Below, piece by piece: positions 1-6,898 of a stretch of DNA of 14,417 bases. Below the pieces are notes generated by a model that saw only the letters and a program-made list of their open reading frames with translations, was not told where the DNA came from and made no database searches. Origin of the DNA: JABIRQ01 sp963583595 (GTDB lineage: Bacteria; Pseudomonadota; Alphaproteobacteria; CADEGL01); the NCBI GenBank assembly GCA_963583595.1, contig CAUZWC010000047.1, positions 1 to 14,417 of the forward strand, read 5' to 3'. Position 1 is the stretch's first letter. Each line of letters begins with the position of its first letter. A program made the translations under genes and the position numbers.

Positions 1-82
1 CGACATCTTCGCCGCCTGCGGCCAGCTCAAGACCGCGACGGAAAAGCAGCGCGCAAGCGAAAGGCGCGCCGCCGCCCAGTGA
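1..82 (+). CDS. rlmN: RlmN, dual-specificity 23S rRNA/tRNA adenine-C2 methyltransferase, C-terminal end (partial)
   Basis: Only the last 26 codons are in the window, read in the frame starting at base 2 and ending at TGA 80-82. They begin DIFAACGQLK, which matches the conserved tail of the radical-SAM enzyme RlmN; in E. coli the equivalent stretch is DIDAACGQL. RlmN methylates C2 of A2503 in 23S rRNA and A37 of some tRNAs. The Cys at bases 17-19 corresponds to the cysteine that carries the transferred methyl group (Cys355 in E. coli), so the active site appears intact. About 20 mostly charged or small residues follow it. rlmN just upstream of argG is a familiar alphaproteobacterial arrangement, which supports the call. 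The identification rests on one short motif plus context. Confidence 0.75.
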   Translation, partial: DIFAACGQLKTATEKQRASERRAAAQ

Positions 83-137
83 CGCCGCGCCAAGTGGTCC
101 CCTTGCCCTAGCGGATTCGGGACGATCCGCGCACGGC

Positions 138-165
138 TTGCGGGGACTGGCGCATTACCTATACT
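138..165 (+). promoter_or_regulatory. candidate sigma-70 type promoter of argG
   Basis: A TTGCGG box (138-143) is followed by a 16-base spacer and TATACT (160-165). The -10 box matches five of six consensus bases, while the -35 box matches only its first three. Transcription would start near 172, leaving a leader of about 27 bases before the argG GTG. This is the only good promoter-like pair in the rlmN-argG gap, but it is a match by eye. Confidence 0.5.
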
Positions 166-198
166 GCGCCGCCTTTTCCTCGCCAGGAGATATGTTCG

Positions 199-1410
199 GT
201 GGGCGATATCAAAAAAGTCGTGCTTGCCTATTCGGGCGGGCTGGATACCTCGATCATCCTGCGCTGGTTGCAGGAGACCTATCGTTGCGATGTGGTCACC
301 TTCACCGCCGATATCGGCCAGGGCGAGGAGTTGGAGCCCGCGCGCCGCAAGGCCGAGATGATGGGCGCTTCGGCGATCTATGTCGAAGACCTGCGCGAGG
401 AATTCGTGCGCGACTACGTCTTCCCGATGTTCCGCGCCAACACGGTCTATGAGGGGGTCTATCTGCTCGGAACCTCGATTGCCCGGCCGCTGATCGCCAA
501 GCGCCAGATCGAGATCGCCGCCGAGACCGGGGCCGATGCCGTCTCCCACGGCGCTACGGGCAAGGGCAACGACCAGGTCCGGTTCGAACTCGGCTATTAC
601 GCGCTCAACCCCGATATCCATGTGATCGCGCCCTGGCGCGAATGGGACCTGAAGTCGCGCACCGATCTGATCGCCTATGCTGAATCCCATCAGATTCCGA
701 TTCCCAAGGACAAGCGGGGCGAGCCGCCCTATTCGACCGACGCCAACCTTCTGCACATTTCCTACGAGGGCAAGGCGCTGGAGGATCCCTGGATCGAGGC
801 GGATGCCGATATCTACACCCGCTCCGTGGCGCCGGAGGATGCGCCGGATGTGCCGCAATATGTCGAGATCGAATTCGAGCAGGGCGATGCCGTCGCGGTC
901 GACGGCGAGCGCCTGAGCCCGGCCAATCTGCTCGCCCATCTCAACTTTCTGGCCGGCGCGCACGGGGTCGGCCGGGTCGATCTGCTGGAAAACCGCTTCG
1001 TCGGCATGAAATCGCGCGGCATCTACGAGACGCCGGGCGGCACCATCCTGCTCCATGCCCATCGCGGCATCGAGAGCATCACCCTCGACCGCGAGGCCAT
1101 GCATCTCAAGGACGAGCTGATGCCGCGCTACGCCAAGCTGGTCTATAACGGCTTCTGGTTCGCGCCCGAGCGGTTGATGCTCCAGGCCGCGATCGACGAA
1201 AGCCAGAAGCGGGTCAGCGGCACGGTGCGCGTCAAGCTGTTCAAGGGCTCGGCCCAGGTGGTCGGCCGGAAATCGGCGAACAGCCTCTACAGCCTGGGCC
1301 ATGTCACCTTCGAGGAAGACTCGGTCTACGACCAGCGCGACGCCCAGGGTTTCATCAAGCTCAACGCCCTGCGCTTGCGCCTGGCGAAGAAGCTGGCGGG
1401 CGGCGGCTGA
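199..1410 (+). CDS. argG: argininosuccinate synthase
   Basis: Cytoplasmic enzyme of arginine biosynthesis that joins citrulline and aspartate, with ATP, to form argininosuccinate. The 403-residue length is normal for the family. The ATP-binding motif AYSGGLDTS lies at residues 10-18. The conserved block HGATGKGNDQVRFEL is near residues 117-131, and further typical segments occur near GIYETPGGT and VYNGFWFAPE. The start is a GTG at 199: an AGGAGA ribosome-binding site at 185-190 sits eight bases upstream, and the N-terminus (GDIKKVVLAYSGG) is right for the family. An ATG at 192 is out of frame and only one base from that site. The gene follows rlmN by 116 bases, has its own candidate promoter, and converges on the NnrU-family gene. 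No defects are visible. Confidence 0.98.
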   Translation: MGDIKKVVLAYSGGLDTSIILRWLQETYRCDVVTFTADIGQGEELEPARRKAEMMGASAIYVEDLREEFVRDYVFPMFRANTVYEGVYLLGTSIARPLIAKRQIEIAAETGADAVSHGATGKGNDQVRFELGYYALNPDIHVIAPWREWDLKSRTDLIAYAESHQIPIPKDKRGEPPYSTDANLLHISYEGKALEDPWIEADADIYTRSVAPEDAPDVPQYVEIEFEQGDAVAVDGERLSPANLLAHLNFLAGAHGVGRVDLLENRFVGMKSRGIYETPGGTILLHAHRGIESITLDREAMHLKDELMPRYAKLVYNGFWFAPERLMLQAAIDESQKRVSGTVRVKLFKGSAQVVGRKSANSLYSLGHVTFEEDSVYDQRDAQGFIKLNALRLRLAKKLAGGG

Positions 1411-1468
1411 TCCGTTCCGGTTAGCGCAGGTGAAGGCCGCTCTGTGATGGGCCGCGCGGGCCGCGCCG

Positions 1469-2161
1469 TCAGAACGGCAGGGCCGGCAGGCCGATGACCG
1501 CGTTATGGCCGGTGAAGGCGACGAAATAGAGCGTCAGGGCCAGGACTATCCGCCACCAGCCGATCGCGGCGAGGCTGACCCGGTTGCGGCCCTGGATCGT
1601 GGCCAGGAAGGGAATCGCCGAGGTCGTCATCAGGAAGGGCCCGGCAGCGGCGCCGGCCCGGGCTTCGAGCTTCCAGTCGAGCAGCACGGTCCCCGCCACT
1701 GCGAGAAGGGCGAGGGAGCCGAAGAAGATCAGGCTCGCGATATCGCCGTTCGGGAAGAGATGGGTCAGGGCCCAGAGGGCGATGCCCCACATCACCGGAT
1801 GGCGAGTGACCTTGACGATGCCCTGCGCGAGGTCGGGCGCTTCGAGCAGCCGGGTGGTCATCACCGCCGTCGGGTTGGGGGTGGTGGCCCCCGCGATCAC
1901 CAGCACGAAGGCGATGGGTGTGACCAGGATCGGCACCCAGCGCGCCCATTCGCCCAGGGCCCATAACACCTCATAGGGCGCGTCCCGATAGGCCAGGGCC
2001 ATCCAGACCAGCACGACGAGAGAGAAGAGTGAGAAGACGCCGGACCAGGCGCGTTCGCCGATGAGGCCGACGATAGAGGCCCGGGCCGGGGTGCTGGTCA
2101 GCACATGCACGGTTAGAAAGACGAGGCAGGCAACGAGCAGGTCGGTCAGGGTTCCGATCAT
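1469..2161 (-). CDS. NnrU family integral membrane protein
   Basis: A 230-residue, very hydrophobic protein with about six predicted membrane segments (roughly residues 3-20, 38-57, 73-92, 118-135, 142-160 and 200-222). The segment VTRHPVMWGIALWALTHL, followed by NGD and a further hydrophobic helix, is characteristic of the NnrU family. That family was named from a gene in denitrification regions and is related to 15-cis-zeta-carotene isomerase (Z-ISO). The conserved histidines of this segment could bind heme, as in Z-ISO, but that is inference. No nitrite or nitric-oxide reduction genes are in view, so a denitrification role cannot be claimed. The ATG at 2159-2161 has only a weak ribosome-binding site. 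The gene lies 61 bases downstream of folD on the same strand and may be its last co-transcribed partner. Confidence 0.85.
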   Translation of the reverse strand: MIGTLTDLLVACLVFLTVHVLTSTPARASIVGLIGERAWSGVFSLFSLVVLVWMALAYRDAPYEVLWALGEWARWVPILVTPIAFVLVIAGATTPNPTAVMTTRLLEAPDLAQGIVKVTRHPVMWGIALWALTHLFPNGDIASLIFFGSLALLAVAGTVLLDWKLEARAGAAAGPFLMTTSAIPFLATIQGRNRVSLAAIGWWRIVLALTLYFVAFTGHNAVIGLPALPF

Positions 2162-2222
2162 GGCGGGAGTCTATCGTGAACCGGCGAATCCCGTCCAGGG
2201 TGCGACCGGGCGGCGGAGTCGA

Positions 2223-3122
2223 TCAGAGCGCGGGCGCTGCCATTCCGGCCTGGCGATGGGCCGCGACCAGAGTGTTGCGCAGCAGGACGGCGATGGTCAT
2301 GGGGCCAACCCCGCCGGGCACCGGGGTGATCGCGCCGGCGACCGCCCTGGCCGTTTCGAAATCCACGTCGCCGACCAGTTTGGCCTTGCCGCCCGGTTCC
2401 GCCGGTTCGATCCGGTTGATGCCGACATCGATCACCACCGCGCCCGGCTTGATCCAGTCGCCGCCGACCATCTTGGGGCGGCCCACGGCGGCCACCAGGA
2501 TATCGGCCCGGCGGCATTCGCCCGGCAGGTCGAAAGTGCGCGAATGGGCGATCGTGACCGTGCAGCTTTCGCGCAGCAGCAAAGCGGCCATCGGCTTGCC
2601 GACGATATTGGAGCGGCCGAGCACCAGGGCGCGCTTGCCCGAGAGATCACCGCCCAGAGCATCTTTGATGAGCATGAGGCAGCCCAGCGGCGTGCAGGGC
2701 ACCATGCCGTCCAGCCCCACGGCCAGCCGCCCGGCATTGACCACGTGGAAGCCATCGACATCCTTGGCCGGGTCGATGGCTGCGATCACCTCGTCGGCGT
2801 CGATCTGGTCGGGCAGGGGCAGTTGGACCAGGATGCCGTTGACGGCGGGGTCCCTGTTGAGCCGATCGACCAGGGCCAGCAGTTCCGCCTCGCCGGTTTC
2901 GACGGGCAGCTTGTGCTCGAAGGATTGCATGCCGCATTCGGCGGTCTGGCGACCTTTGTTGCGGACATAGACCTGGCTCGCCGGATCCTCGCCGACCAGC
3001 ACTACGGCCAGTCCCGGCGCCGCGCCGCCGCGCGCCTTGGTGAAGACAGCGACCTCTTCCGCCACGCGGGCACGCAGCCCGGCCGCGAAAGCCTTGCCAT
3101 CGATCAGTTTCGCCTCAGACAT
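2223..3122 (-). CDS. folD: bifunctional methylenetetrahydrofolate dehydrogenase / methenyltetrahydrofolate cyclohydrolase
   Basis: Cytoplasmic one-carbon enzyme that converts 5,10-methylene-THF to 10-formyl-THF in two steps using NADP+. The 299-residue length is normal. The N-terminal catalytic domain shows VYVRNKGRQTAECGM, with the Tyr52 and Lys56 pair of the active site. DVDGFHVVN is near residues 121-129 and VPCTPLG near 141-147. The Rossmann-fold signature GRSNIVGKPMA is at 169-179, and PGGVGPMTIAVLL lies near the C-terminus. The ATG at 3120-3122 is preceded by a strong purine-rich site (GGAGGGAGG). The start overlaps the end of the DUF167 gene by 8 bases, which suggests translational coupling within a yggT-yggU-folD operon. 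Confidence 0.98.
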   Translation of the reverse strand: MSEAKLIDGKAFAAGLRARVAEEVAVFTKARGGAAPGLAVVLVGEDPASQVYVRNKGRQTAECGMQSFEHKLPVETGEAELLALVDRLNRDPAVNGILVQLPLPDQIDADEVIAAIDPAKDVDGFHVVNAGRLAVGLDGMVPCTPLGCLMLIKDALGGDLSGKRALVLGRSNIVGKPMAALLLRESCTVTIAHSRTFDLPGECRRADILVAAVGRPKMVGGDWIKPGAVVIDVGINRIEPAEPGGKAKLVGDVDFETARAVAGAITPVPGGVGPMTIAVLLRNTLVAAHRQAGMAAPAL

Positions 3123-3450
3123 CGTTTTCCTCCCTCCATGCCGCGATGCGCGCGGCCAGCGCCGGTCCGTCTCCGGCCAGGGCCAGGCGCTTGCTGCGCG
3201 AGGCCGGCCCAGCGGCGATGGCGATGGCCGGTTTCGGCACCCGCCAGGTCTTGGCCAGCAGCGCGATCAGCGCCGCATTGGCCTTGCCGCCCTCGGGCGG
3301 CGCGGTGACGGAAATCCTGAACGCCGCATCGCCCGCCGCATCCGCGACGACCGCCTCGATCCTATTGCGCCGGGCGCGCGGCGTGAGCCTGACGGCGACC
3401 TCGACACCGCCCTCTGCGACCCGAACCGGGTTTATTCGCAGGCCGGTCAC
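3115..3450 (-). CDS. yggU: DUF167 (YggU/UPF0235) family protein
   Basis: A 111-residue soluble protein of the DUF167 family, whose molecular function is not established. Family marks are VRLTPRARRNRIE near residues 20-32 and the strongly conserved APPEGGKANAALI near residues 50-62. A basic ASRSKRL segment follows. Its 3' end overlaps the folD start by 8 bases, and its ATG lies 12 bases after the yggT stop. The pairing yggT-yggU is widespread in proteobacteria, and folD after it is typical of alphaproteobacteria. No function is inferred beyond this association. Confidence 0.93.
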   Translation of the reverse strand: MTGLRINPVRVAEGGVEVAVRLTPRARRNRIEAVVADAAGDAAFRISVTAPPEGGKANAALIALLAKTWRVPKPAIAIAAGPASRSKRLALAGDGPALAARIAAWREENDV

Positions 3451-3462
3451 GGCGCCATGCTC

Positions 3463-3750
3463 CTAGGCGATGTAATGAACGATCAGCCTTTGCAGGAACG
3501 TGATCAGCAGGAAGAGGACGATCGGCGACAGATCGATCCCGCCCAGATTGGGCAGGAAGCGCCGGATCGGGCGCAGAACCGGCTCCGTCGCTCGGTTCAG
3601 GAAGTCGTTCACCAGATAGACGAAACGGTTCTGTGTGTTGGTCACATTGAAGGCGATCAGCCAGCTCATGATCACATAGCCCAGCACGATATAGGAGTAG
3701 AGCTCGAGAATGGTGAGTAGCAGCCAGACGATCGGATTGATCGAGTACAT
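3463..3750 (-). CDS. yggT: YggT family membrane protein
   Basis: A 95-residue membrane protein with two hydrophobic segments, about residues 7-32 and 74-92. They flank a polar loop containing the family hallmark EPVLRPIRRFLPNLGGIDLS. YggT proteins have been linked to osmotic stress tolerance and, in other bacteria, to cell-envelope or division functions; the exact role is unclear. The ATG at 3748-3750 is preceded by a strong GGAGGAGA site. It is the first gene of the minus-strand block yggT-yggU-folD, with 12 bases to the next start. Bases 3751-3956, between its start and the tRNA, hold only regulatory candidates. Confidence 0.93.
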   Translation of the reverse strand: MYSINPIVWLLLTILELYSYIVLGYVIMSWLIAFNVTNTQNRFVYLVNDFLNRATEPVLRPIRRFLPNLGGIDLSPIVLFLLITFLQRLIVHYIA

Positions 3751-3798
3751 GACGGGCCGTCTCTCCTCCGGGTTAAGGCCTTGAAGCGCTTGCGTGAA

Positions 3799-3827
3799 AC
3801 CCTAGCCGCCGCCCCCGGTCCGCGCAA
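3799..3827 (-). promoter_or_regulatory. weak candidate promoter of the yggT operon
   Basis: On the minus strand TTGCGC (3822-3827) is separated by 17 bases from TAGGGT (3799-3804), about 50 bases upstream of the yggT ATG. Spacing is ideal and the -35 start is good, but the -10 box is poor. It is offered because a divergent promoter is expected here. Confidence 0.25.
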
Positions 3828-3868
3828 GCGGCGCCCGCTTTTCCGCCCGCCGCTGCCGGGCGCGTCGC

Positions 3869-3898
3869 TTGACAGGGCGCGAGTGTCGCACACATTAT
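3869..3898 (+). promoter_or_regulatory. candidate promoter of tRNA-Ala
   Basis: A perfect TTGACA (3869-3874, preceded by C as in the alphaproteobacterial CTTGAC form) is followed 18 bases later by CATTAT (3893-3898). Transcription would start near 3905, giving a 5' leader of about 50 bases to be trimmed by RNase P. This is the best -35 match I saw in the window. Confidence 0.65.
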
Positions 3899-3956
3899 CC
3901 GCCGTCTTCGCGCCGGGGCAGCCCAGCGCGCATGAGATTTGGCAAATCAGCGATTT

Positions 3957-4032
<76 letters not shown>

Positions 4033-4040
4033 ATCTTCCA

Positions 4041-4074
4041 CGAAGGCCCGGCGGGTTTCCCTGCCGGGCCTTCG
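4041..4074 (+). terminator. hairpin terminator after tRNA-Ala
   Basis: CGAAGGCCCGGC (4041-4052) pairs perfectly with GCCGGGCCTTCG (4063-4074). The stem extends inward by one G-U and two G-C pairs to a TTTC loop, giving about 15 pairs. The downstream T-run is short (ATTT at 4077-4080), so termination may be partly factor-assisted. It sits nine bases after the CCA end of the tRNA. Confidence 0.75.
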
Positions 4075-4126
4075 GCATTTCGGGGCGGCCGTTTTGCTGG
4101 CTGTTGAGAAAGGAGAATCGTGCCAA

Positions 4127-4170
4127 TCATCCTTCGAGACGCTCGCCGACGCGAGATCCTCAGGATGAGG
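4127..4170. repeat. palindromic intergenic repeat, copy 1
   Basis: An interrupted palindrome. TCATCCT (4127-4133) pairs with AGGATGA (4162-4168), GAG (4136-4138) with CTC (4159-4161), and CTCGC with GCGAG around a CGAC loop. The pattern CCTCATCCTGAGGA...TCTCGAAGGATG, seen here on the minus strand, resembles a dispersed intergenic element that I recall as frequent in alphaproteobacterial genomes. It lies between the tRNA terminator and the antiporter gene. Confidence 0.7.
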
Positions 4171-4186
4171 AAAATCAATACTTTAG

Positions 4187-4226
4187 CCTCACTCTGAGGA
4201 GGTTAGCAGGACTGCCTCGAACGGTT
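4187..4226. repeat. probable decayed palindromic repeat, copy 2, opposite orientation
   Basis: CCTCACTCTGAGGAG (4187-4201), followed some 13 bases later by CCTCGAACGG (4215-4224), resembles the same element as copy 1 read on the other strand. The central stem is lost and there are several mismatches. The remainder of the 4033-4297 gap shows only the terminator and a possible -10 box. Confidence 0.45.
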
Positions 4227-4266
4227 TGTCGGCCTTATTCAACAGCCTGTTACGCTTCTCGCGCTG

Positions 4267-4272
4267 TATAGT
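4267..4272 (+). promoter_or_regulatory. possible -10 box for the antiporter gene
   Basis: TATAGT lies 25 bases upstream of the antiporter ATG, and transcription from it would begin near 4279. I could not find a convincing -35 box at 16-18 bases upstream, so this is weak. Confidence 0.22.
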
Positions 4273-4297
4273 CGCGGGGAAAGGCGGTTGATCATCC

Positions 4298-5578
4298 ATG
4301 CATGACGAGACGAGCGGACTAGACCTTTTCGATGTCGCGGCGATCCTGATCGTGGCGGCCGCCGCGCTCGGCTATTTCAACCATCGCGTCCTGCGCCTGC
4401 CCCATACCATCGGCCTCACGGTGACGGGGGCCATCGCCTCCCTCGGGCTGGTCGCGGTCGAGGCGCTCTATCCCAGCCTGGGCCTGGGCGGGGCGGTGCG
4501 CGGGTTGCTGACGAAGCTCGAATTTCAGGACGTGCTGATGGAGGGGATGCTCTCCTTCCTCCTCTTCGCGGGCGCACTGCATGTTGATATCGACCTGCTG
4601 CTGAAGCGCAAATGGACTGTCGCGGCCATGGCCACGGTGGGGGTGCTGATCTCCACCATCGTCGTAGCGGGCGGGCTCTGGTTGCTCGCCTCGGCTCTCG
4701 GGCTGGCCCTGCCCTTCATCTGGTGCTTGGTCTTCGGCGCGCTGATCAGCCCGACCGACCCGGTCGCCGTGCTCGGCATCCTGAAATCCGTCCGCGTGCC
4801 GCCCAGTCTGGAGGCCAAGATCGCGGGCGAAAGCCTGTTCAACGACGGGATCGGCATCGTCCTCTTCGCCATCCTGCTCGGCGCAGCAATGGGCGAATCG
4901 ATCTCCCTGGTCGATGGGGCGATCTATTTCGCCCAGGAAGCGGGCGGCGGCGGGCTGCTTGGTCTGGCGGTCGGCGGGCTCGGTTATGTTGCCATGAAGC
5001 GGATCGACGAACACAATATCGAAATCCTGATCACCCTGGCGATGGTCATGGGCGGCTATGCCTTGGCCCATCGCCTCCATGTCAGCGGCCCGATCGCCAT
5101 GGCGACGGCCGGATTGCTGATCGGCAACCAGGGCATCGCCGATGCGATGAGCGAGACCACCGCCCGGCATCTGACGAGTTTCTGGTCCCTGGTCGACGAG
5201 ATCCTCAATTCGGTCCTGTTCCTGGTCATCGGCTTGGAGGCGGTCGCTATCTCCGGCGCTACCGGCGGCCTTCTGCTCGGCGCGGGTGCCATCGTGATCG
5301 TCCTGCTGGGCCGGGTCGCGGGGGTGGGCGCGCCGATCTTCGCGATCTCTCGGCTGTCGCCCTTCTCCCCGGGGGCCTTTCCCCTGATGGTTTGGGGCGG
5401 GCTGCGCGGCGGCATCTCGATCGCGCTGGCCCTCTCCCTGCCGGCGGGACCGGCGCAGGAGGTGTTGCTGACCGTGACCTATGTGGTCGTCGTCTTCTCG
5501 GTCACTGTCCAGGGCCTGACCGTGGGCAAGCTGGCGCGAAGGGTCATCCCCCAGGACGAGAAGTTGGAGCGGGATTAG
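4298..5578 (+). CDS. CPA1-family Na+/H+ (cation/proton) antiporter, NhaP/NHE type
   Basis: A 426-residue inner-membrane protein with about 12 hydrophobic segments and no long cytoplasmic tail. It would exchange Na+ (or K+) for protons in pH and salt homeostasis; the ion cannot be told from sequence. CPA1 hallmarks are present: FGALISPTDPVAVLG, with the Asp-Pro of the ion site at residues 154-155, and GESLFNDGIGIVLF, with the Asn-Asp pair at 182-183. A third is WGGLRGGISIALALSLP, starting near 366, with the conserved Arg370. The ATG at 4298 is used; an AAGG about 13 bases upstream is a weak ribosome-binding site. The gene stands alone on this strand and converges on the broken oxidoreductase gene, with 23 bases between them. 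No regulatory C-terminal RCK or cyclic-nucleotide domain is seen. Confidence 0.93.
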   Translation: MHDETSGLDLFDVAAILIVAAAALGYFNHRVLRLPHTIGLTVTGAIASLGLVAVEALYPSLGLGGAVRGLLTKLEFQDVLMEGMLSFLLFAGALHVDIDLLLKRKWTVAAMATVGVLISTIVVAGGLWLLASALGLALPFIWCLVFGALISPTDPVAVLGILKSVRVPPSLEAKIAGESLFNDGIGIVLFAILLGAAMGESISLVDGAIYFAQEAGGGGLLGLAVGGLGYVAMKRIDEHNIEILITLAMVMGGYALAHRLHVSGPIAMATAGLLIGNQGIADAMSETTARHLTSFWSLVDEILNSVLFLVIGLEAVAISGATGGLLLGAGAIVIVLLGRVAGVGAPIFAISRLSPFSPGAFPLMVWGGLRGGISIALALSLPAGPAQEVLLTVTYVVVVFSVTVQGLTVGKLARRVIPQDEKLERD

Positions 5579-5601
5579 CGGCCCGTTTACTGTACGGCCC
5601 C

Positions 5602-6880
5602 TCACACAGTGTTGCGGGGCCCGAGGCCGGTGCCTTCGGCGAAGCGTTCGAAGCGGAAGGGCGACAGATTGAGAGAGGGCCGGCCGCCACCTGCCAGTTT
5701 GGCGATCAGCTTGCCGACGACCGGTCCCATGGCGAAGCCGTGGCTCGAAAAGCCGGTGGCGAGGATCAGCCCCGGCCGGGCGGCGACCGGCCCGATCACG
5801 GGCAGCAGGTCGGGCGTCATGTCGATCCGCCCGGCCCCGCTCGATTTGATCGACAATTCGCCGAGTTGCGGGAACTGGGCGTGGATGCCGTCGAGCAGGC
5901 GGAGCGATTCGGCATGGTCGGGGATGGGATTGACGACCCTTTCGGCCTCGAAGGGGGTCGGCCGGTCGGTCGCCCAGCGGCGCGGCTGCTTAAGCGATTC
6001 GAGGAAGGGCCGGCCCAGCCGGATGCGCGCGCCGCGCCAGCTCTTGCGGTAGAGCGGCATGAATTCGCGGGCGTAGCGCAGGGTCTCGGGCCGCAGGTGA
6101 TAGGTGTAACTCGTGCCGACCGCGCCGATCAGCCGCCCGGCCTCGTCCCGCCGGAAGGCGACCGTCGGGCTCTAGAGGGCGGGAATCTCCGGCAGGTTGG
6201 TCGGTCGGGTGCGCGCCGCCGCCAGGTCGATGCTGATCTGGGGCATGCGCAGCCCGTGATTGCCCAGGAACAGGCTGCTCCAGGCCCCGGCCGCGCAGAC
6301 CACGATGGGCGCGCGCAGGATACTGCTTTCCGTGGCCACGCCGGCCACGCGCCCGCCTTCGACAATCAAGGACCGCGCGGCGCAGCCGGTGCGGATTTCG
6401 GCGCCCCGCTTTTCGGCGGCCCGGGCATAGGCGGGCGCGACCAGACCCGTCGCTTGGGGTGTAGAGCGCGCCGTGGATGCGGCCCTCGAAGCCGGGTAGC
6501 AGGGCGGCCGCTTTGGTCACGCTCAGGACCCGGGAGTCGATACCGGCCGCCTCGGCCTCGGGCAGCCAGGCGGCGAATCGGGCCAGGGTCGTTTCTGACC
6601 CGGCAAGCGCGGTATTCCCGCGCTGGCGCCAGCCGAGATCGGCGCCCAGTTCGGGTTCCAGCCCCTGCCAAAGCGGGATGCAGGCGCGCATCAGCGGCAG
6701 CTCGAAGGGGTCGCGGCCTTGCTGGCGGGCGAAGCCGAGATTGCGGCTCGACTGTTCGCCGGCGATCCGCCCTTTCTCGACCAGGACGGTATCCATCCCG
6801 GCTCCGGCGCAGGCATGGGCGGCGGCGCAGCCGGTGATGCCGCCGCCCATGATGACGATATCCGCGCGGGGCCTGTTCAT
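5602..6880 (-). pseudogene. FAD-dependent oxidoreductase (DAO/DadA-like), disrupted
   Basis: The intact ancestor would be about 430 residues of the D-amino-acid-oxidase fold family (glycine/sarcosine oxidase and DadA relatives). The substrate is not identifiable. The ATG at 6878-6880 is preceded by GGAG. The first 145 codons give IVIMGGGITGCAAA (FAD dinucleotide motif, residues 9-22), VLVEKG with Glu35 for the ribose, and the ALYTPSDG segment. Near 6445 the frame breaks: the family sequence resumes in another frame (LVAPAYARAAEKRGAEI), about five residues short, consistent with loss of 14 bases. A second lesion is an in-frame TAG at 6172-6174, in EIPAL*SPTVAFRRD, where relatives usually have Trp. 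The C-terminal FAD motif (ATGFSSHGFAMGP) survives to TGA 5602-5604. It lies 18 bases after ccmI, within the same transcript. Two separate lesions favour real decay over a single sequencing error. Confidence 0.85.
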
Positions 6881-6898
6881 GGTCCGTTGCTCCGCGCG

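Noticed and set aside
111..130. Hairpin GCGGAT / ATCCGC after rlmN as a terminator
   Set aside because: Only six pairs with an eight-base loop and no T-run, so it cannot be called.
1449..1466. Tandem duplicate of GGGCCGCGC between argG and the NnrU-family gene
   Set aside because: Two 9-base copies in a GC-rich gap are easily due to chance; no T-run or stable long hairpin makes it a terminator.
2061..3308. 415-codon plus-strand frame opposite folD
   Set aside because: Antisense to an unmistakable folD and without recognisable motifs; a by-product of GC-rich third positions.
4120..4197. Small frame of 25 codons starting GTG, with AAGGAG upstream, overlapping palindromic repeat copy 1
   Set aside because: Most of its length is the repeat itself, and frames of this kind arise automatically in such repeats. 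There is no independent coding evidence.
4319..5605. 428-codon antisense frame across the antiporter gene
   Set aside because: High-GC shadow: composition is dominated by Asp, Gly, Gln, Arg and Ala with no domain, while the plus strand carries clear CPA1 motifs.
6172..6174. In-frame TAG read as a recoded amino acid (pyrrolysine-like)
   Set aside because: An upstream frameshift already disables the gene, relatives appear to have Trp here, and no recoding machinery is in view.
4612..6837. 741-codon plus-strand frame spanning the antiporter and oxidoreductase genes
   Set aside because: Low-complexity Arg/Gly/Pro/Ala translation overlapping two recognised genes in other frames; it shows no family motif.
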